Positions 38,301 through 50,500 of a stretch of DNA of 64,000 bases are shown here, in pieces. The stretch spans positions 3,908,501 to 3,972,500 of the forward strand of contig JBBDHG010000015.1 of assembly GCA_037951165.1 (NCBI GenBank). Reading direction: 5' to 3'. The translations under genes and the position numbers were made by a program. Below the pieces are notes generated by a model. The model was not told the DNA's origin. It saw only the letters and a list, made by a program, of their open reading frames with translations, and did not search any database. This DNA is from Lophius americanus (Eukaryota; Chordata; Actinopteri; Lophiiformes; Lophiidae). Position 1 is the first letter of the stretch; every line of letters starts with the position of its first letter.

Positions 38301-41300
38301 CACGTATAGCTCCCACACACTTCAGACAAAGAATGTCTGATAAATACTGAAACAGATACTCACAGTGGCGCCACACTAAACGAGGAAGAGGCCAAGATCG
38401 TCCCGCACAATCCGCCGGTAGCCTGCTAACCCTGGACACCGGTTTGCACTGCGTGTTTTGCCAGCTACTCGTTTTAAACTGGATCAACTCTCTAAAAGGC
38501 GCTTTATAAATGTGAGTTGTTATTATTATTATTACATCTGATCTCCCCTGACTTGTCACCCACCAGACCGGCGTCTCCCAGGACACGCACCTCCCATAAT
38601 GAAGGGAGCTAAAGGAGGTTATCCACCTCGTTTTTTGAGTGCAAACAGAGGCTCACTCAGTCCAAATTTTGGGGTGGATAAAATTTAAGACAAGGACTGT
38701 GATAGTGACTCCGGGGCTTGGTGGATGGGTGTTTGAACTATATATCCTTGGATTCTGCACTGCCATAAACTTAGACGTTAGGTAGGTTTACGTAGCCCGC
38801 TTATTACGAAAAAAATGGATGAAATGCCTATTTTAATATAAAATAAAAGATCCACGTAAACATCCCTTTCCCAAGGAGAATGCCCTTCTTATTGAGATCT
38901 AGACCAAATTAGAGAGTTAGTTTTTTTTTTAAATACAAACTATACTGTGTAAATAATAAATAATGAACCCTAGACACGCGTACAAATAAAATTGTCAGGA
39001 GGCGTGATAGACCGAAGCTGTGATACGGATAAAAGTCTAATTTGTTATTATAACTGTTTTAGTGCATACCGTAGAGACATTTTATTGCAAGTCAAGCAAT
39101 AAACATGCTGGGATTTTTTAAAGAAAAGGGGAAAAATTTGTTGTTCATTTAAAAGACTTGTCATATTTTCTGCTTTGTATATATTACTATTGATCCTGAA
39201 AATAGCAAAAGGGATTTTATCTAAAGAAAATAGCAGAGCATGCAATATTTCTCTTCTTAAACTGTTTCTAAACATCTTTGCAATATTCAGTAACTACAGA
39301 GTGTTTAAATGTCTGGTGGATACTGCTAGTAAGTCTTGCTCATGTTTACCACCTTTGGAGGTTATGGTAATATAATGTTTGTGTTTGCAGACTGCCCTCC
39401 TGCACGCAGCAAAGAACAACCAACACCTGATGGTAGCAGATCTGATCCGTTGGGGGGCGGATGTCAATGCCACAAACAACGTGGGGAAGTCCTGCCTCCA
39501 CCTCAGCGCTGAGAAAGGCTACATCCGAGTACTGGAGGTTAGAACCTGGTTTGATACCAGAGCAGCTGATATGCAGCATAAAACACAGATACAACATAAT
39601 GGGATCTTTTTGACATATGCTCAGCTTAAAACAGTACAAGGACATTATATTCACTGCTCTAGTCTGAGCTGGATGCTAGCAACATGTTCCCAGTTATGAT
39701 AATGGTATATCCTCACTTTTTTGTCAAATTCTCAGAAAAAAAAAAGTTTGAAACATTCAAAAACAACAGGTCAACAGGTTAAGGTTTTAGTTTATAGGAA
39801 TTGTTTCAATCCAGATCAAAGTGTCCCTAGGAACGGTGCAGAAAGGTAATCATTAGATTTTGGTTGATATCTCACTGTTACCAGCGTGTTAATGTGCTTC
39901 TGCTCAAACTTTGTTACTTTCAGTATTTATATGCAAAATAGCTGGCATTTTCAAATGGTCCGTGTTAAACTGAGTCAGAGGGCACTCTCCTCTCGTACAA
40001 GCAAGCTTCTTGTAAGCTTCTTGTACGCCAAGTAATACGTTTTTCTGTCTCCACTACGGTCATCATGGACAGACTTCCAAAAGTGTAGGTGCACCAGCAT
40101 TCAATACTTTAAAATGTGTCTGAGTGCTTCTGGTACTTACATAAAGTCTTCAGTACAAAACCACAATTCAGCAGTGGATTATCGTCAAAACAGTCAAGTT
40201 TAACCCAATCAACACAGCAAGATGAGGGGAAATAATTTAACAGGATGACACAGGTCTTTCTCCAGTGTCACAGTTAGATATACAGCCCTCAACAAACATC
40301 TTGGATGACTCGGAGCAGAAACGGTATGTATACTCCCCCATGAGCCCAGAGATTTTAGCACCACACACAGACGTAAAGTTGTCATTTTACACACTCAAAA
40401 GATGATGTTATCTAAGATGAATCTAGATCCACACAGTCATGCCTGGGTCTGTTTACCTTGCTAACTGTGCAGACTGCATCCTTTGGTTTTATGACCATTG
40501 TGTGCCTAAAGTCAATCATCGCAAAGTAAGGCTATTTTCCGATGTTAACAAAAGAAGTCCTCACGCCCCAGCCTTTACTAAATGTTATTGTGGAAATATA
40601 CTAATTGGTGGATTCTTCAGCAGTTAAGAATTCCTCACGTGATGACCTCTGTAGCCCTTGAACGATATGTAGCCATTTTGCTGGGAAGTTTTACATTTGA
40701 ATATTTTTGATGTCATGACTTCATTTTATTTTAACCTGACTGCTAACAGGTCACATGTCCTATGGACCGAAGGGTCCTGTAATCTTTTCACTGTGAACAA
40801 CTGTCAATAGAGATGTTCTTTTAGCTTCTGGGGTAGATAGTTACAGTTATGCAACACTATTTGACAAGACGGTTTCACCACGATCATCTCCATCGGCCAT
40901 CCTGTGTTCTAAAACAGCCAAAGGAAGAGACTGTCATGGTGCAGGTGGGCTCGGGGATTTGAGCTGTATGGCTTGTAGTCTGTTGTATGCCGCATTATTT
41001 TATTTTTATTCTCAAACTTTATTTTCAATCATTTTGTGTTACACACACTGCAGTCGGTAGGTGGTTGATCGTTGAGCATTTTGCAGCCAACGATTATAAA
41101 CCCAACTTGTTTTCTTCTGAAGGTAACATTGTTTACCTAATTGAATGAGTTTGGCTGAGGTGAAAGGGATAGAATTATATCTGCAAACAGCATGCTCCAT
41201 TTTAATTATCTTAAAAGAATATTAGGTGGGGTAAAGGTCACATCACTCACTATTAATTCATTGGAAGTATTCAATTATCATTTGTTGAAAATGTTGAATA

Positions 41301-44300
41301 AGTATAAAGAGGGTGCTGCACCTTCACAGGGCCCTGTATGCGTCTCACGTTGTCATCGGGGGCAGGGTTCAACTAGAGAAGGCTAATCAATTCAAATTCA
41401 AAGAGTTTCAGTCAGACAATTATTTCCTCAGGCAAAGTTTATGATTCTGTACCAAGTATCTTCAAGTTGCCAAGTAGTTAGTAGTCAAATTTCAGTAGTC
41501 ATGCTTTAAAAAAACAAAAACAAATGACTTTTGAAGAAGGTATCTTTAAATAAAGTGCTTCATTTTAGAAAAACATAAGATTCCATTTCTGTTAACTATA
41601 TTTTACAGGACGGAGCCTGCGTTCCTGTCAAGCCGGTTGTAGAAGAGCTACAACAAGCAATCATTTTGTTGATACGATGAAACAACAAAGGCGTTTACTG
41701 TTTTTTTTCTAAATGTCCATCAGAAATCTGGTGTCTCTAAGATGAAAATCAAGTAGTTTCAATCCATGATATATGGATCAGAATCTACTTCAGTCAAGGT
41801 ATAACACAGGCCGACATTTCTTCTGCAGCCCACATTCTAACAACTGGTGTGTACAGGTTTCCATGGCAACACCCGAAGTTAGATTGCGTGATGGTGTTAA
41901 AGAGTTTTCATTTGTTGTGTTGCCCGGGGTGCAGCGATTTTAGGTGTCCTCTCGAAACACTTCCCTTGTGTTGTTTTTGAAGTTTGTATTTTTTCTTAAT
42001 GTGTTGTGGCTATTGCAGTGTGTTTTCCAAATGAAGCACATGTTTTCTCAAATTGATGAAGATATTTTCTTAATTTGCTTGTGTTTTGTCTGTTTGCATC
42101 AGTTTTTTTTGAGTCGCAGCGGGTTTGCCCCTGTCAGCTAAAGTATTTTATATTTTTCCATTACTCGCTTGTTTTTTCTCCGACTCTCGTGTTTCTCTCC
42201 TCTCAGCTGCCTCTTCCGTGTGTGTGTGTGTGTGTGTGTGTACGCTCACATACAGTATCCTTGGGTCCTGTCGCAGCGATGATCAGAGTGAATCAATTGA
42301 TTGGCTGAGTAGCATCATGCGTGATATTTAGAACGCATGCATTGGTTTGCCAGTTTCCTGGACCACTAAAACCACTACACTATAAGCAGGAAAATCTGCG
42401 CTGGTTAAAATAAAAATTCTTGTCAAAATGTGATAATAGGTCCGGACGGGATCTGGGTCCAGAGCTTGACAATGGCCCGCCATTTGGTGATGCAAGCTCT
42501 AGAGCTCTGATCCTGCAGTCGCCTCTGAGATTTGACGTTGCCTCGCAGAAGTATTTTGCTTTCCACTAATCCGAGTACGATTACACACACGCACACACAC
42601 ACAATATCATGCAGCATTGGAAACATTATAGTCATTTTTATTGACACAGTCAGACCAGCGATCATAGCTTTTTAAGCACACCATCAGTTTTGTTCTGCAC
42701 ACTAACCTGTGGGTCAAAGATTCCGTTCTGTCCCTGTCATCAGCTTCGTAGCAGTACTTCACACTGTATTTGGAGTAACTGTGTTCAAATGTTACAACCA
42801 GTTTTAGAGCACACGGTGAAAGTAATTGTTAGTTAAGGTGACTTGTTTTATTTAAGATGCCCGTTTATACTGAATCATTCAATGCTTCAGTCAGGACACT
42901 TGTGCGACACGTGTGCATAACACGCACATACCAAAGGTGGTGATAAAGTGAAAAGACAGGGATCACTCATTCTTTGCAGCTAAAAGTTAGAAGAGAGCAA
43001 CTTGTTTTTAATGATTCATGGTTAGTTGTTTTTCAAGGCAGCATCCTTCACCAAAAATGACCTCCTGCACCACTACATGCACTTGGATCAACACATTTCC
43101 CATACGGCAAAGTTCTGTCCTGCAACCCACTTTGAAAAACAAGGTTCCCAGGTATATGATTACATGGTGAATGGAATATCTCATTTCATTCCATTTTACC
43201 CGTTTTTGATTTTCAGACGTCCAACTGAACTGAAAGTCACATGTTCTCATTCACGTTATCCCGCATTGCGTGCTAACTGACCGAGAGAATGAGTGAGAGT
43301 TTGTTAGACATTACTGGCCTCTACGAAACCATCTCCTTTTTACCCAACGGCTTCTGCATGTCTGCTGATTTACACAACGGCTCAGAGGAAAAAACAGAAC
43401 CGGTTTTACTCACCATCAGTCTACAGCAAGTCGTCAAGTGTCATACTTTCGTGGCGCTTTTAAATGTCACGTGTTGAGTGAAAAATGACTCCAGCTGTCG
43501 GATCAGTCTGCTGTATGCACCTTTAGATTCTAAAAGGGGTTTGGTTTGTCTCTATTATTCACGGGAAACGTTTTTTGAACCAAGCTGTCCTTCAGGTATT
43601 CATAGGTGAAACTAAATATCGGCTTTGCATAAGCAGTCTTCATACTTCAGAGTTGGTATTCTCTCCAAACTGTTAAACGCATCTTAACTGCATGCAGCAG
43701 ATGTTTTAGAGGAATGAGTCACGGACTGTAGGTGTGGTGCCATCTCATCATCAGTACCTCTCACACTCTGTTGCCACGTGTAAACCCTCTAGGTTCTTTT
43801 TTAGTCCCTTCATTTCATTCTCAGGGTTTGATCACCTGAGTTTGTAAGAATTAGTCAGTCAGTCTATTTGTCAGATAATAAGTAATCTGCAATTATTTTC
43901 CGCCGCTACTAACACAGTGTCATTAATGTGAACTATCAGTCTGTCACATTTGTCCCTGGAGCATTACTCAAAACAAACTGGGTTTCTTTTTCTTCAAGAA
44001 ACTCGGTACACACGTCAATCATACATGAAGTGGTGTCTTTTCTGTTTGTTTGTTTTCATGGATAGAAATTAGACTGGAGGTCATTTTTGCCTCGTGCAGA
44101 TCTCAAATCAATATTTTTCAACAAAACTTTCTACACACAGCTAATTATTGAAGAGATACCTTTTGCGACTTTGGAACTTTAACGTGTATGTTTTCTTTAT
44201 TTCTATAAAAGTTGACGATAGGCTCTGCGAGTAGGATTTTTCCTAGATGAAGGTTTCAAGACCTTCAAAAACTCTCAATTGTGCTCATCTCCTAATTACT

Positions 44301-47300
44301 GAACAGAAGAAGAAGGAATTTATTATTTTAAACAATGTTTTTTTATATTGAAGATTTTATATTTTTCTCTTATGCTTTTATTATGGACAGCTAATTGATT
44401 CCACATCGCTTGTTAAAACTGTACATTTTTTCTCTAAAGTATAAAAACTAAACCTTCGAGGACATGAGTATTTTATGCTGGTATTTTTCGGTTGTCTCGG
44501 GCTTTGTTTTTTGGGGTTTTTTTTGCCATTAAGGTGTGCAAACCATAATTGAGCTCTTAATTTTCCTAATTTTCACATTTTTTGCATCATTTAATACGAG
44601 TTTGTTTATATTTATCTCAGATTTAGGTTATAATCTATGCATATCTGCACAAATTCAAGTTTTCCAGTTATGGGGGATATCTGTGCTTTTGGACGCACAT
44701 TTTATAGTTTTATTTACATCTCACAGACTTCTAAAAATTCAAAACTTTTGAATGCACTCAAATGTATTTCCTGCACATGTGGTTATGTATTGCTCAAAAA
44801 GTAGTGAGTCAAGCTCCACAGGAAAAACAGTTTGAGTGTGGGAGTCAGGTATTCGTTGTTTGAATTCCAAACGTTGCCAGAGCAGCATTCTACATGCCAA
44901 ATCAAGTGAGTTTGTTCATTTCCATCTTATGCAACCTCCTCCAACCACACAAACATCTGTTCCCCTATGCAAAGCTTTGTAGGCTTCTGATCATGAGACA
45001 CTCTAAACACCCATCACAACTTCAATTCCCCTCCACCAACGCCATAGTTACTGGAATGTAGGCAAGTGGAAAATAACCGGCTGTTAAAACAAAGTCATGT
45101 AATAACTGTCTATCAGAAGTGCACCAGCAATGATATAATACACTTTTTTTTTTTACATCTAATACATGTATTAACACAATAAACACTTGAACATGGATTT
45201 ATACGTTAACGTTAAAGACAATTTTGAAAGAACACATTTCAAACAATTGTAACATTGATCTTTACTCACATCTGCCTAATGTGAAATGAAGTAGCAGCAT
45301 CTAATAGATTGACACTCGATCCCTGCACTTTATCATAATAAGTTGGAAATTTGACTTAAATTATGGTTTTTATGTTGAACAATCTATCACCATTCTCAAA
45401 TAAGATTCATTCTGTATGAATCTTTATTATTTGAGCTACATATTTGTGGCAGTTCTCTATCTCCATCCCTCTCTCTCACCATAATATGACTCAGTGCTTC
45501 TTTTTTAAACCCTACTTAAAGGTTTCATCATCTCATTGTGAAAGTGTCATCATAAACATTAAAAGCTTCTCAGACTTTAACCAGTTTTCTTGTTTTCTTC
45601 TAGGTGCTGAAACACACCATGATGGATGGTGGGTATGTTGATGTTGAAGCCACTGATAACTTTGGTAAGAACTGGACTCTCAAATCAGTTGTTTCCAAAT
45701 TTTTAAGTTATGTTACACCTTATGTTATGTAAATACATCCAGTAATGATTGCATAAACCTGTGTAGAAACCAACCAACTAACAAATTGGTGGAAAATTAG
45801 CCCTGACGTGGAGGACATAATGCAAATTTGCTACGTAACAATTGTGGCTACACAATTATTCAAAATAAATCAAAATCACAATTATGGCCTCGGAATAATT
45901 TAATGCGATCGAGCGATATTTACACACACGCTCCACTGCAAGGCAGAATATGTGCGCCGCAGCCTAACCCACTGCCACTGACCAGTTACAGCTGTTCTCT
46001 GCTGCTTGTGCAATCACTTCCTGGACTTAGTTCAGCTGAGTAATGTTAAGAGTAGGTTTAACTAAAATGAAATGTCTAGAGGAGTAGAAGGTGAAGAGCT
46101 CGTCCCTCAAATCTGATCATCACCCGTTCTTTCAAGGCACACCGGATTTAGCACTTTTGATGGTAACCGAGGACAAATAGGAGTGCCTTACAGTTGTGTC
46201 TGTGCCGCAAAGCTTCACCACTAACTATTTTCAACACCACAAACTTCTCTACGATGAAATAGACAGTAGGTTGGTTTACACAGACAGCCTGATTCCAAAT
46301 AGATTCAGAAAAGGTGCCTAATCGGAAAGTAAATGTTGCATGTAAACACCCCTGTCCTAAAGAAGAGGCCCTTTTCGAATGAGATTCGCTGTAAGTAAAC
46401 ACGGTTTCGGAAAGCTCTCTGTTTGAGTTGTATCTGTGCATGCCCAGCGTCATGACGTCATGCTCCGGTTGAGTTTTTGTCAGCGCACGCACAGAGGTGG
46501 GGTGTGTGTGTGTGTGTGTGTGTGTGTTGTGTGTGTATGTATGTGCAGTTAATATTTGTGAATATATAGCACTGTTTTCTAATGGATGACATACAGTGTG
46601 TTTCATTCATTAGTGCATTTTAAATATGGCGACTTCAAAATAGTACTTCTCTTAATCTGAGAGTGATTTATTCATTGCAACTTTAAAATAGTTGAAAATA
46701 TTTGGACGGTTAGATGGACGAAAGGTCCCTTCCACGCATGACCTCTTTGTCGTCTTCTTCTTCTCAGCGCTTGCTGGCGGTTGGCACCCAGCTCATCGTA
46801 GCATTATCGCACAGTACGAACGGGAGTGTGGATGAATGAATGTGAACGCCGGGTCTGAAAAGATCACAGATCATGTAAACAGGCGACCGAGATTGCAATT
46901 GGGAAAGGTTTAATTCTTATAGGAAAACCATGTCCCATGTTAAACCACCTACTGTCACTGCGTCCATCCAGCTGAAAAAAAACACGTTGAAATCACGAAG
47001 ATTCCATTTGGCTAAAGATGTGTCCAAAAAATAATGAGAAGAATGAACCCATCCAGGAAAATTGTCAACACACTGGATTGAAGGTTATTATTAAAGTATT
47101 ACTTTTGCTGTCTGCAACATGGAAGAGAGGTAGAGAGGGATCTTACAGCTTCGCTCTGACCTCTGACCTGTGGTCAAGCAGGACAATGTGGTTGTACATG
47201 AACCTGGCAGTTTGTTAAATCAATCACTAATTGTTATAAATAATTAGGATCTCGACATTGGGATGGGGATTATTATATTTTTGCCGTTAAAGCAATGGTA

Positions 47301-47571
47301 TCGCATAATGACTGTGAATTAATGAAAACAAAGCGAAAGAGTAAGGGAGTGTCTGTTATGAACCAATACTCCTAATATGAGTTATGAATTACCGTATCGA
47401 ATACGTGTGTCCTCAGGAATGAGTGTCCTCCAGTGTGCCTCAGTAGCTCTCAAAACTACCGTTCGTGAGCTCGAGAGCAATATATCTTCAAGACTCCACG
47501 CACTCCACCAAGAGCAGATGATGGAGACACTGGAGTGTCTGCTGCAGATGGGCAGCTACCTTCATACCATG
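28874..47571 (+). CDS. nfkbiz: Atypical nuclear I-kappa-B, NFKBIZ-like; C-terminal ankyrin exons not found
   Basis: Ten coding exons chain in phase: 28874..29000, 33063..33184, 34325..34349, 34480..34526, 34659..34803, 34883..35159, 36304..36409, 39391..39537, 45604..45664, 47417..47571 (1212 nt, 404 codons, no stop yet). The start is the first ATG of its exon (MRGWFKRKNPRERH). Residues about 54-72 (VYLGVRVKMPVKDLLRNIR) resemble the OCA motif of I-kappa-B-zeta (QGVRVKNSVKELLLHIR). Basic runs EKKRVK and NKRKRPTK look like nuclear-localisation signals. WTQLQKEENHLKEISDAELL matches the segment before the NFKBIZ ankyrin domain. Ankyrin units: TALHAVACVGKRALGYCIAK (from residue 248), TALLHAAKNNQHLMVADLI, SCLHLSAEKGYIRVLE, then MSVLQCASVALKTTVREL to ECLLQMG. 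The family binds NF-kappa-B p50 or p52 in the nucleus and tunes secondary-response genes. The remaining ankyrin repeats are not visible downstream; reading through the last donor stops at 47670. NFKBID-like identity is the main alternative. Confidence 0.8.
29081..29611. mobile_element. 531-bp MITE with 30-bp terminal inverted repeats
   Basis: 29081-29110 (AGCTAGCTGTACCCAGGGAC, then TGGGTAAGTA) is repeated inverted at 29582-29611 with one mismatch. The interior has no coding capacity and contains a (TA)n tract next to the right end. It lies in the first long intron of the nfkbiz-like gene, 80 bp after a coding exon. Confidence 0.75.
29546..29583 (+). repeat. (TA)n tract
   Basis: About 18 TA units inside the MITE, against its right TIR. 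Confidence 0.95.
29697..30202 (+). mobile_element. Tc1-like relic with both ends, internally deleted
   Basis: Left end CTGATCAGCCTTAACATTAT plus AACCACTGACAGG; right end GTGTGATTTTAATGTTATGG plus CTTGTAG. In between are remnants of the transposase N-terminus: GAGTGACCTTTGACAAATAC (cf. LSDFDKG), CTAAGGAAGGACAACTGGTT (cf. SKEGQPV), CCAAGGCTCAATGATGCACG (cf. PRLIDARG). The catalytic half is missing. Confidence 0.75.
30236..30373 (-). mobile_element. Ends-only RTE-like element
   Basis: On the minus strand: GTGTACTTCTAGT, then CCAGGATAAATGTGGAGG, CGTAAAACTTATGCCAAATC, then directly GATGATCCACCGTGGCGACT, GGGAACAGCCGAAAG and AAGAA. The first half matches the RTE leader at 1486-1590 and the second half is the RTE 3' end. 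Confidence 0.75.
30380..33060. other. Intron of the nfkbiz-like gene
   Basis: No exon seen. 31320-31600 looks like the same old repeat type as 20040-20330. Confidence 0.45.
33892..33920. repeat. Perfect 12-bp hairpin
   Basis: ATCCTAGGATAT pairs with its complement at 33909-33920 around loop TTGTA. Confidence 0.7.
34325..34349 (+). other. nfkbiz: 25-nt micro-exon of the nfkbiz-like gene
   Basis: The exon is bounded by CATTCAG and GTCAGTAAAA. In phase it reads KIHDKTVK plus the first base of the next codon (Gly). Without it the neighbouring exons would be out of frame (phase 0 joined to phase 1), which supports it as a real exon. Confidence 0.6.
35285..35337 (+). repeat. (TA)n microsatellite
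   Basis: About 26 TA units in the intron after the sixth coding exon of the nfkbiz-like gene. Confidence 0.97.
37386..38180 (+). repeat. 35-bp minisatellite in an nfkbiz intron
   Basis: Unit close to TGTGTTTATAACTGCTGATG plus ACAGTCTGTAGTGTT. About 15 well-kept copies at 37640-38155 follow more decayed copies from 37386. Variation is concentrated at 'gatgac/ggtgac/gctgac'. Confidence 0.93.
38485..38535 (+). repeat. LINE-type 3' tail, (TTA)n
   Basis: TCTAAAAGGCGCTTTATAAA, then GTGAGTTGTTATTATTATTA, the same ending as other L2-like tails in the window. Confidence 0.5.
38775..38900 (+). repeat. Dispersed intronic repeat, copy 1
   Basis: ACGTAAACATCCCTTTCCCA, then GAATGCCCTTCTTATTGAGA resembles 46320-46400 (GTAAACACCCCTGTCCTAAA, then GAGGCCCTTTTCGAATGAGA). 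Not named. Confidence 0.4.
39540..45600. other. Long intron of the nfkbiz-like gene
   Basis: About 6 kb between ankyrin-coding exons that join in phase. No other exon recognised; one GT microsatellite. Confidence 0.5.
42217..42241 (+). repeat. (GT)n microsatellite
   Basis: About 12 perfect GT units. Confidence 0.95.
46255..46405 (+). repeat. Dispersed intronic repeat, copy 2
   Basis: See 38775; both lie in introns of the nfkbiz-like gene in the same orientation. No TIRs identified. Confidence 0.4.
46500..46546 (+). repeat. (GT)n/(GTAT)n microsatellite
   Basis: Interrupted GT run ending in GTATGTATG. Confidence 0.93.
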
Positions 47572-50500
47572 GTACGACACTGCAAGATGAGCAAAGAAAA
47601 ACTTGTCAGCTGCTCTCTTCTCTGGCTTCTTTCTCTCTCCCATACCCAAACACACACGCACATTTTGTAGTTTTGTTTATTCTTCAGCTTTTTGGCAGGG
47701 CATCTTTTCACACTATAAATAATGAGTAAATGGCAGTTGTGAACTCGTTGGGCTGCTTGTAAATCCTGTCTGTTTACAAACCTGCAGGTCCTCTTCATCT
47801 CTACTTCCTTTTTGGTTAATTGTCTGTATAGGAGGCTCTGGTGGAATTTTGTGATGTGAAGTATGTTGGTATTGCCCTTCAAGTGTCATACAGAGTTCAC
47901 AGTGTTGATCATGTACTGCATAGAAGGTGATTAGAGGTGCAACAATCAATCGGCGCCGTGAGACCTAGTAAGCCTAACCCACATACAAAGATGCTTTACT
48001 ATCCTATTGTCAATCTTTAATGTGCAGATACCTTTCCTTGCTCAGTCATCAAAAGGAAGAACTTAGACTTCTTCCAATTCCAGAGGTTTGCCGTCCGATA
48101 AAAATAGCAGTCTGAGTCTAGTGCCACGAGCTGATTTTTTTAAAATTAATATATCCATGCTAAAGTTGCCCTAATTGCTTCGTATTCTTTATTCTTTATG
48201 AGAGGTAACTTTAAAAACTGCATTTTTTTCCTCCTCACCTTTAGTAAAGTAATTGTGTCCAGAACGTGCTCGGATATACAAGTACTTCCATCCGCAAAGG
48301 AACGCTCACTTTCAGCGACCAGTGCGGTCAAGAGTATGAAAACACAATGCTCGATCGTTCTGTGACGTGACATCAAAGCGATAGCGACGCTCATTAAATC
48401 AACTGTGATGTTTCATGACATTTTTCCTAAAGAATAAAACCGTGAGGCGTAATAAAGGCGCAACATTTCCAACTTCAACAGTCGGTGAAAAAGGAGCCCG
48501 TCACTAATCTATCTACCGAGTTTGTTCATTGTTGTGAGAAGATCCACAGTCTAAATAACTTTCATTCAACTGTGACGTACAGTTTTTACAGAAGCACAGA
48601 CGTTTGTGTCTTTCTAGTTTAAAATGAATACATTCAGGCATCTAGACACGTATTGTACTTTTGATAGTGGGTGAATGTTTTTTCTTCTTTTCATTTCAGG
48701 CAAGCCGGACTGTGCAACCCATGATTTGTTGACCGTCTGGCAAACGTGCCCGGCAGGGCTTTTTGGAGACCCGATAGTAATATTCCGAGTTGGTTCAGGC
48801 CTCAAGTACCTATTTAGTTCTGGACTGTCTCCAGTTCAGGCCTGTTATATAAAACATCTGCGGTTTTGTGTGAGGTGAAAATGTCTGACTTGCAATCGGG
48901 TGTTTATTGTAACCTGCACAAAAAAGTCAGATGACTATTTTTTGGTTTCTGTGAAACTACCACTGTTTGTTACATTAAAGTAACAAGTTGTCCTCAGCAA
49001 GTGTGTAAAGATCCACATGTGAACGCATACAAGCTCTATATGCAAGCCTGAAGGGCTTCTTTCTACTACTTAGTCCTTTAATAACCCTCAGTCTTTCTCC
49101 ACAAAATTGGACAGTCAGTTTGTGAATAAACATTACTTTTCATGAACAAATATTTCATGAACACATATTTCAAAACCCCTTCTGTTTGTGGTTTTTGAGC
49201 CAATGAATTTGCATGTCAGATCTGTAGAAGCACATTTGACTTGAGGACATCATGTGTTTTAGTTAATATTGTATGAGGATGGGGAGTGTCTCAAGTGAAA
49301 CATTTTTAACCTGTCATGGACATGGAGTTTTCATTCTTTTGATGTACAATCCCTCGAAGCATCCTGTCAACCTTGTGGTCTTTGCTGATCTTTCACTAAT
49401 GCCATGTATTCGGTCTTTAACCTGACTGCATGAATTATCATTCTTGGAGGAATGCATAAGACTTTTGGTGAATACAAGTAAACGTTTCCTTTCTTTTTGA
49501 CATAAAGACAAATTTTATCTATTTGTCTTTATGTCCATAGATTGTGTAAAGAACAAGGTTTCCATCAACAGTTAAGCATTCTAGCAACCCGAACAGAATC
49601 AGATGTCCTGCTATTAAGCATGCTTGCTAGTAATGCACAAACCCAGGGAACTCTATGTAATGTACTGCTAGTGTAAATAATATAATCACAGGTCATTCAA
49701 AGATATATTGCTGGTTAGTTGCCTGGTAAACATAATACAAACCCAAGCTCAACAAACTGAGTTTATCACTGAGCTCTGGCTCGGCCAAGCCTGAGATGAG
49801 AAACTCTGGGTTTTCCGTTCCAGAACCGTTGATCTGAGTTGGTTCAATCAATTCCGAGTAAGTCAACTCTGATTGAAAAATGCTTACAATGAAGATCAAA
49901 AGCTTTCATCAGTGGATTAAAGGTACTGTGATTCGCCATGGCAAACAGTGAGAAGCTATAGGCGCCATGTTTCAAGCCATTTGTGCAGGGGGTCTTAATG
50001 CGCTCACAAGAGTATATTTATTGACAAAAAAAAAAAGGAACCAGCCTTCCTCAGAGTAAGAGAGGAAATTGACATTGGAGGGAATTGTTGCCTGAGTGAA
50101 TGTATCTATTAGTTTTTCTGTGTTTGCTCTGAATATCGTGTGCCAAATGGTATTGAAAAGATTTTTATTTTCACTTATACGAATACTATGAGTACATCCT
50201 GGGTGGACACAAAACCGCTGGAGGAATTTCATATACAATTTAAGAGCGCCAGAGAAAGTTGCCTGACTTCTGCAGGAACTGCCGCCACCGATCCCAATAA
50301 ACCTGATGGACAGCACACAGATTAATGATTTTATCCAACTTTCGTTTTGAAGATATTTATAATATCAGTCAACGGCTATTATTTCCAGTAGCTTTAATAT
50401 CAAATATTTCACCGGTGTTGTAAAAGAAACTTCCATTTCAAAAAAGAAAAATTTGTGGAACGCAAAGACTTTGCTCAGATGTGAGAAACGGTTTTTCGAT

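Noticed and set aside
46738..46830. Repeat-like phrase GCGCTTGCTGGCGGTTGGCA
   Set aside because: Resembles a common fish repeat, but I could not define ends or name the family.
48146..48394. Minus-strand 82-residue frame, thought of as a hAT transposase end
   Set aside because: The text (SISEHVLDTITLL-like) does not match the hAT dimerisation motif I know; left unassigned.
48699..48880. An exon after the poly-pyrimidine acceptor at about 48699
   Set aside because: The phase needed to follow 47571 hits a stop after ten codons, and no ankyrin similarity is seen.
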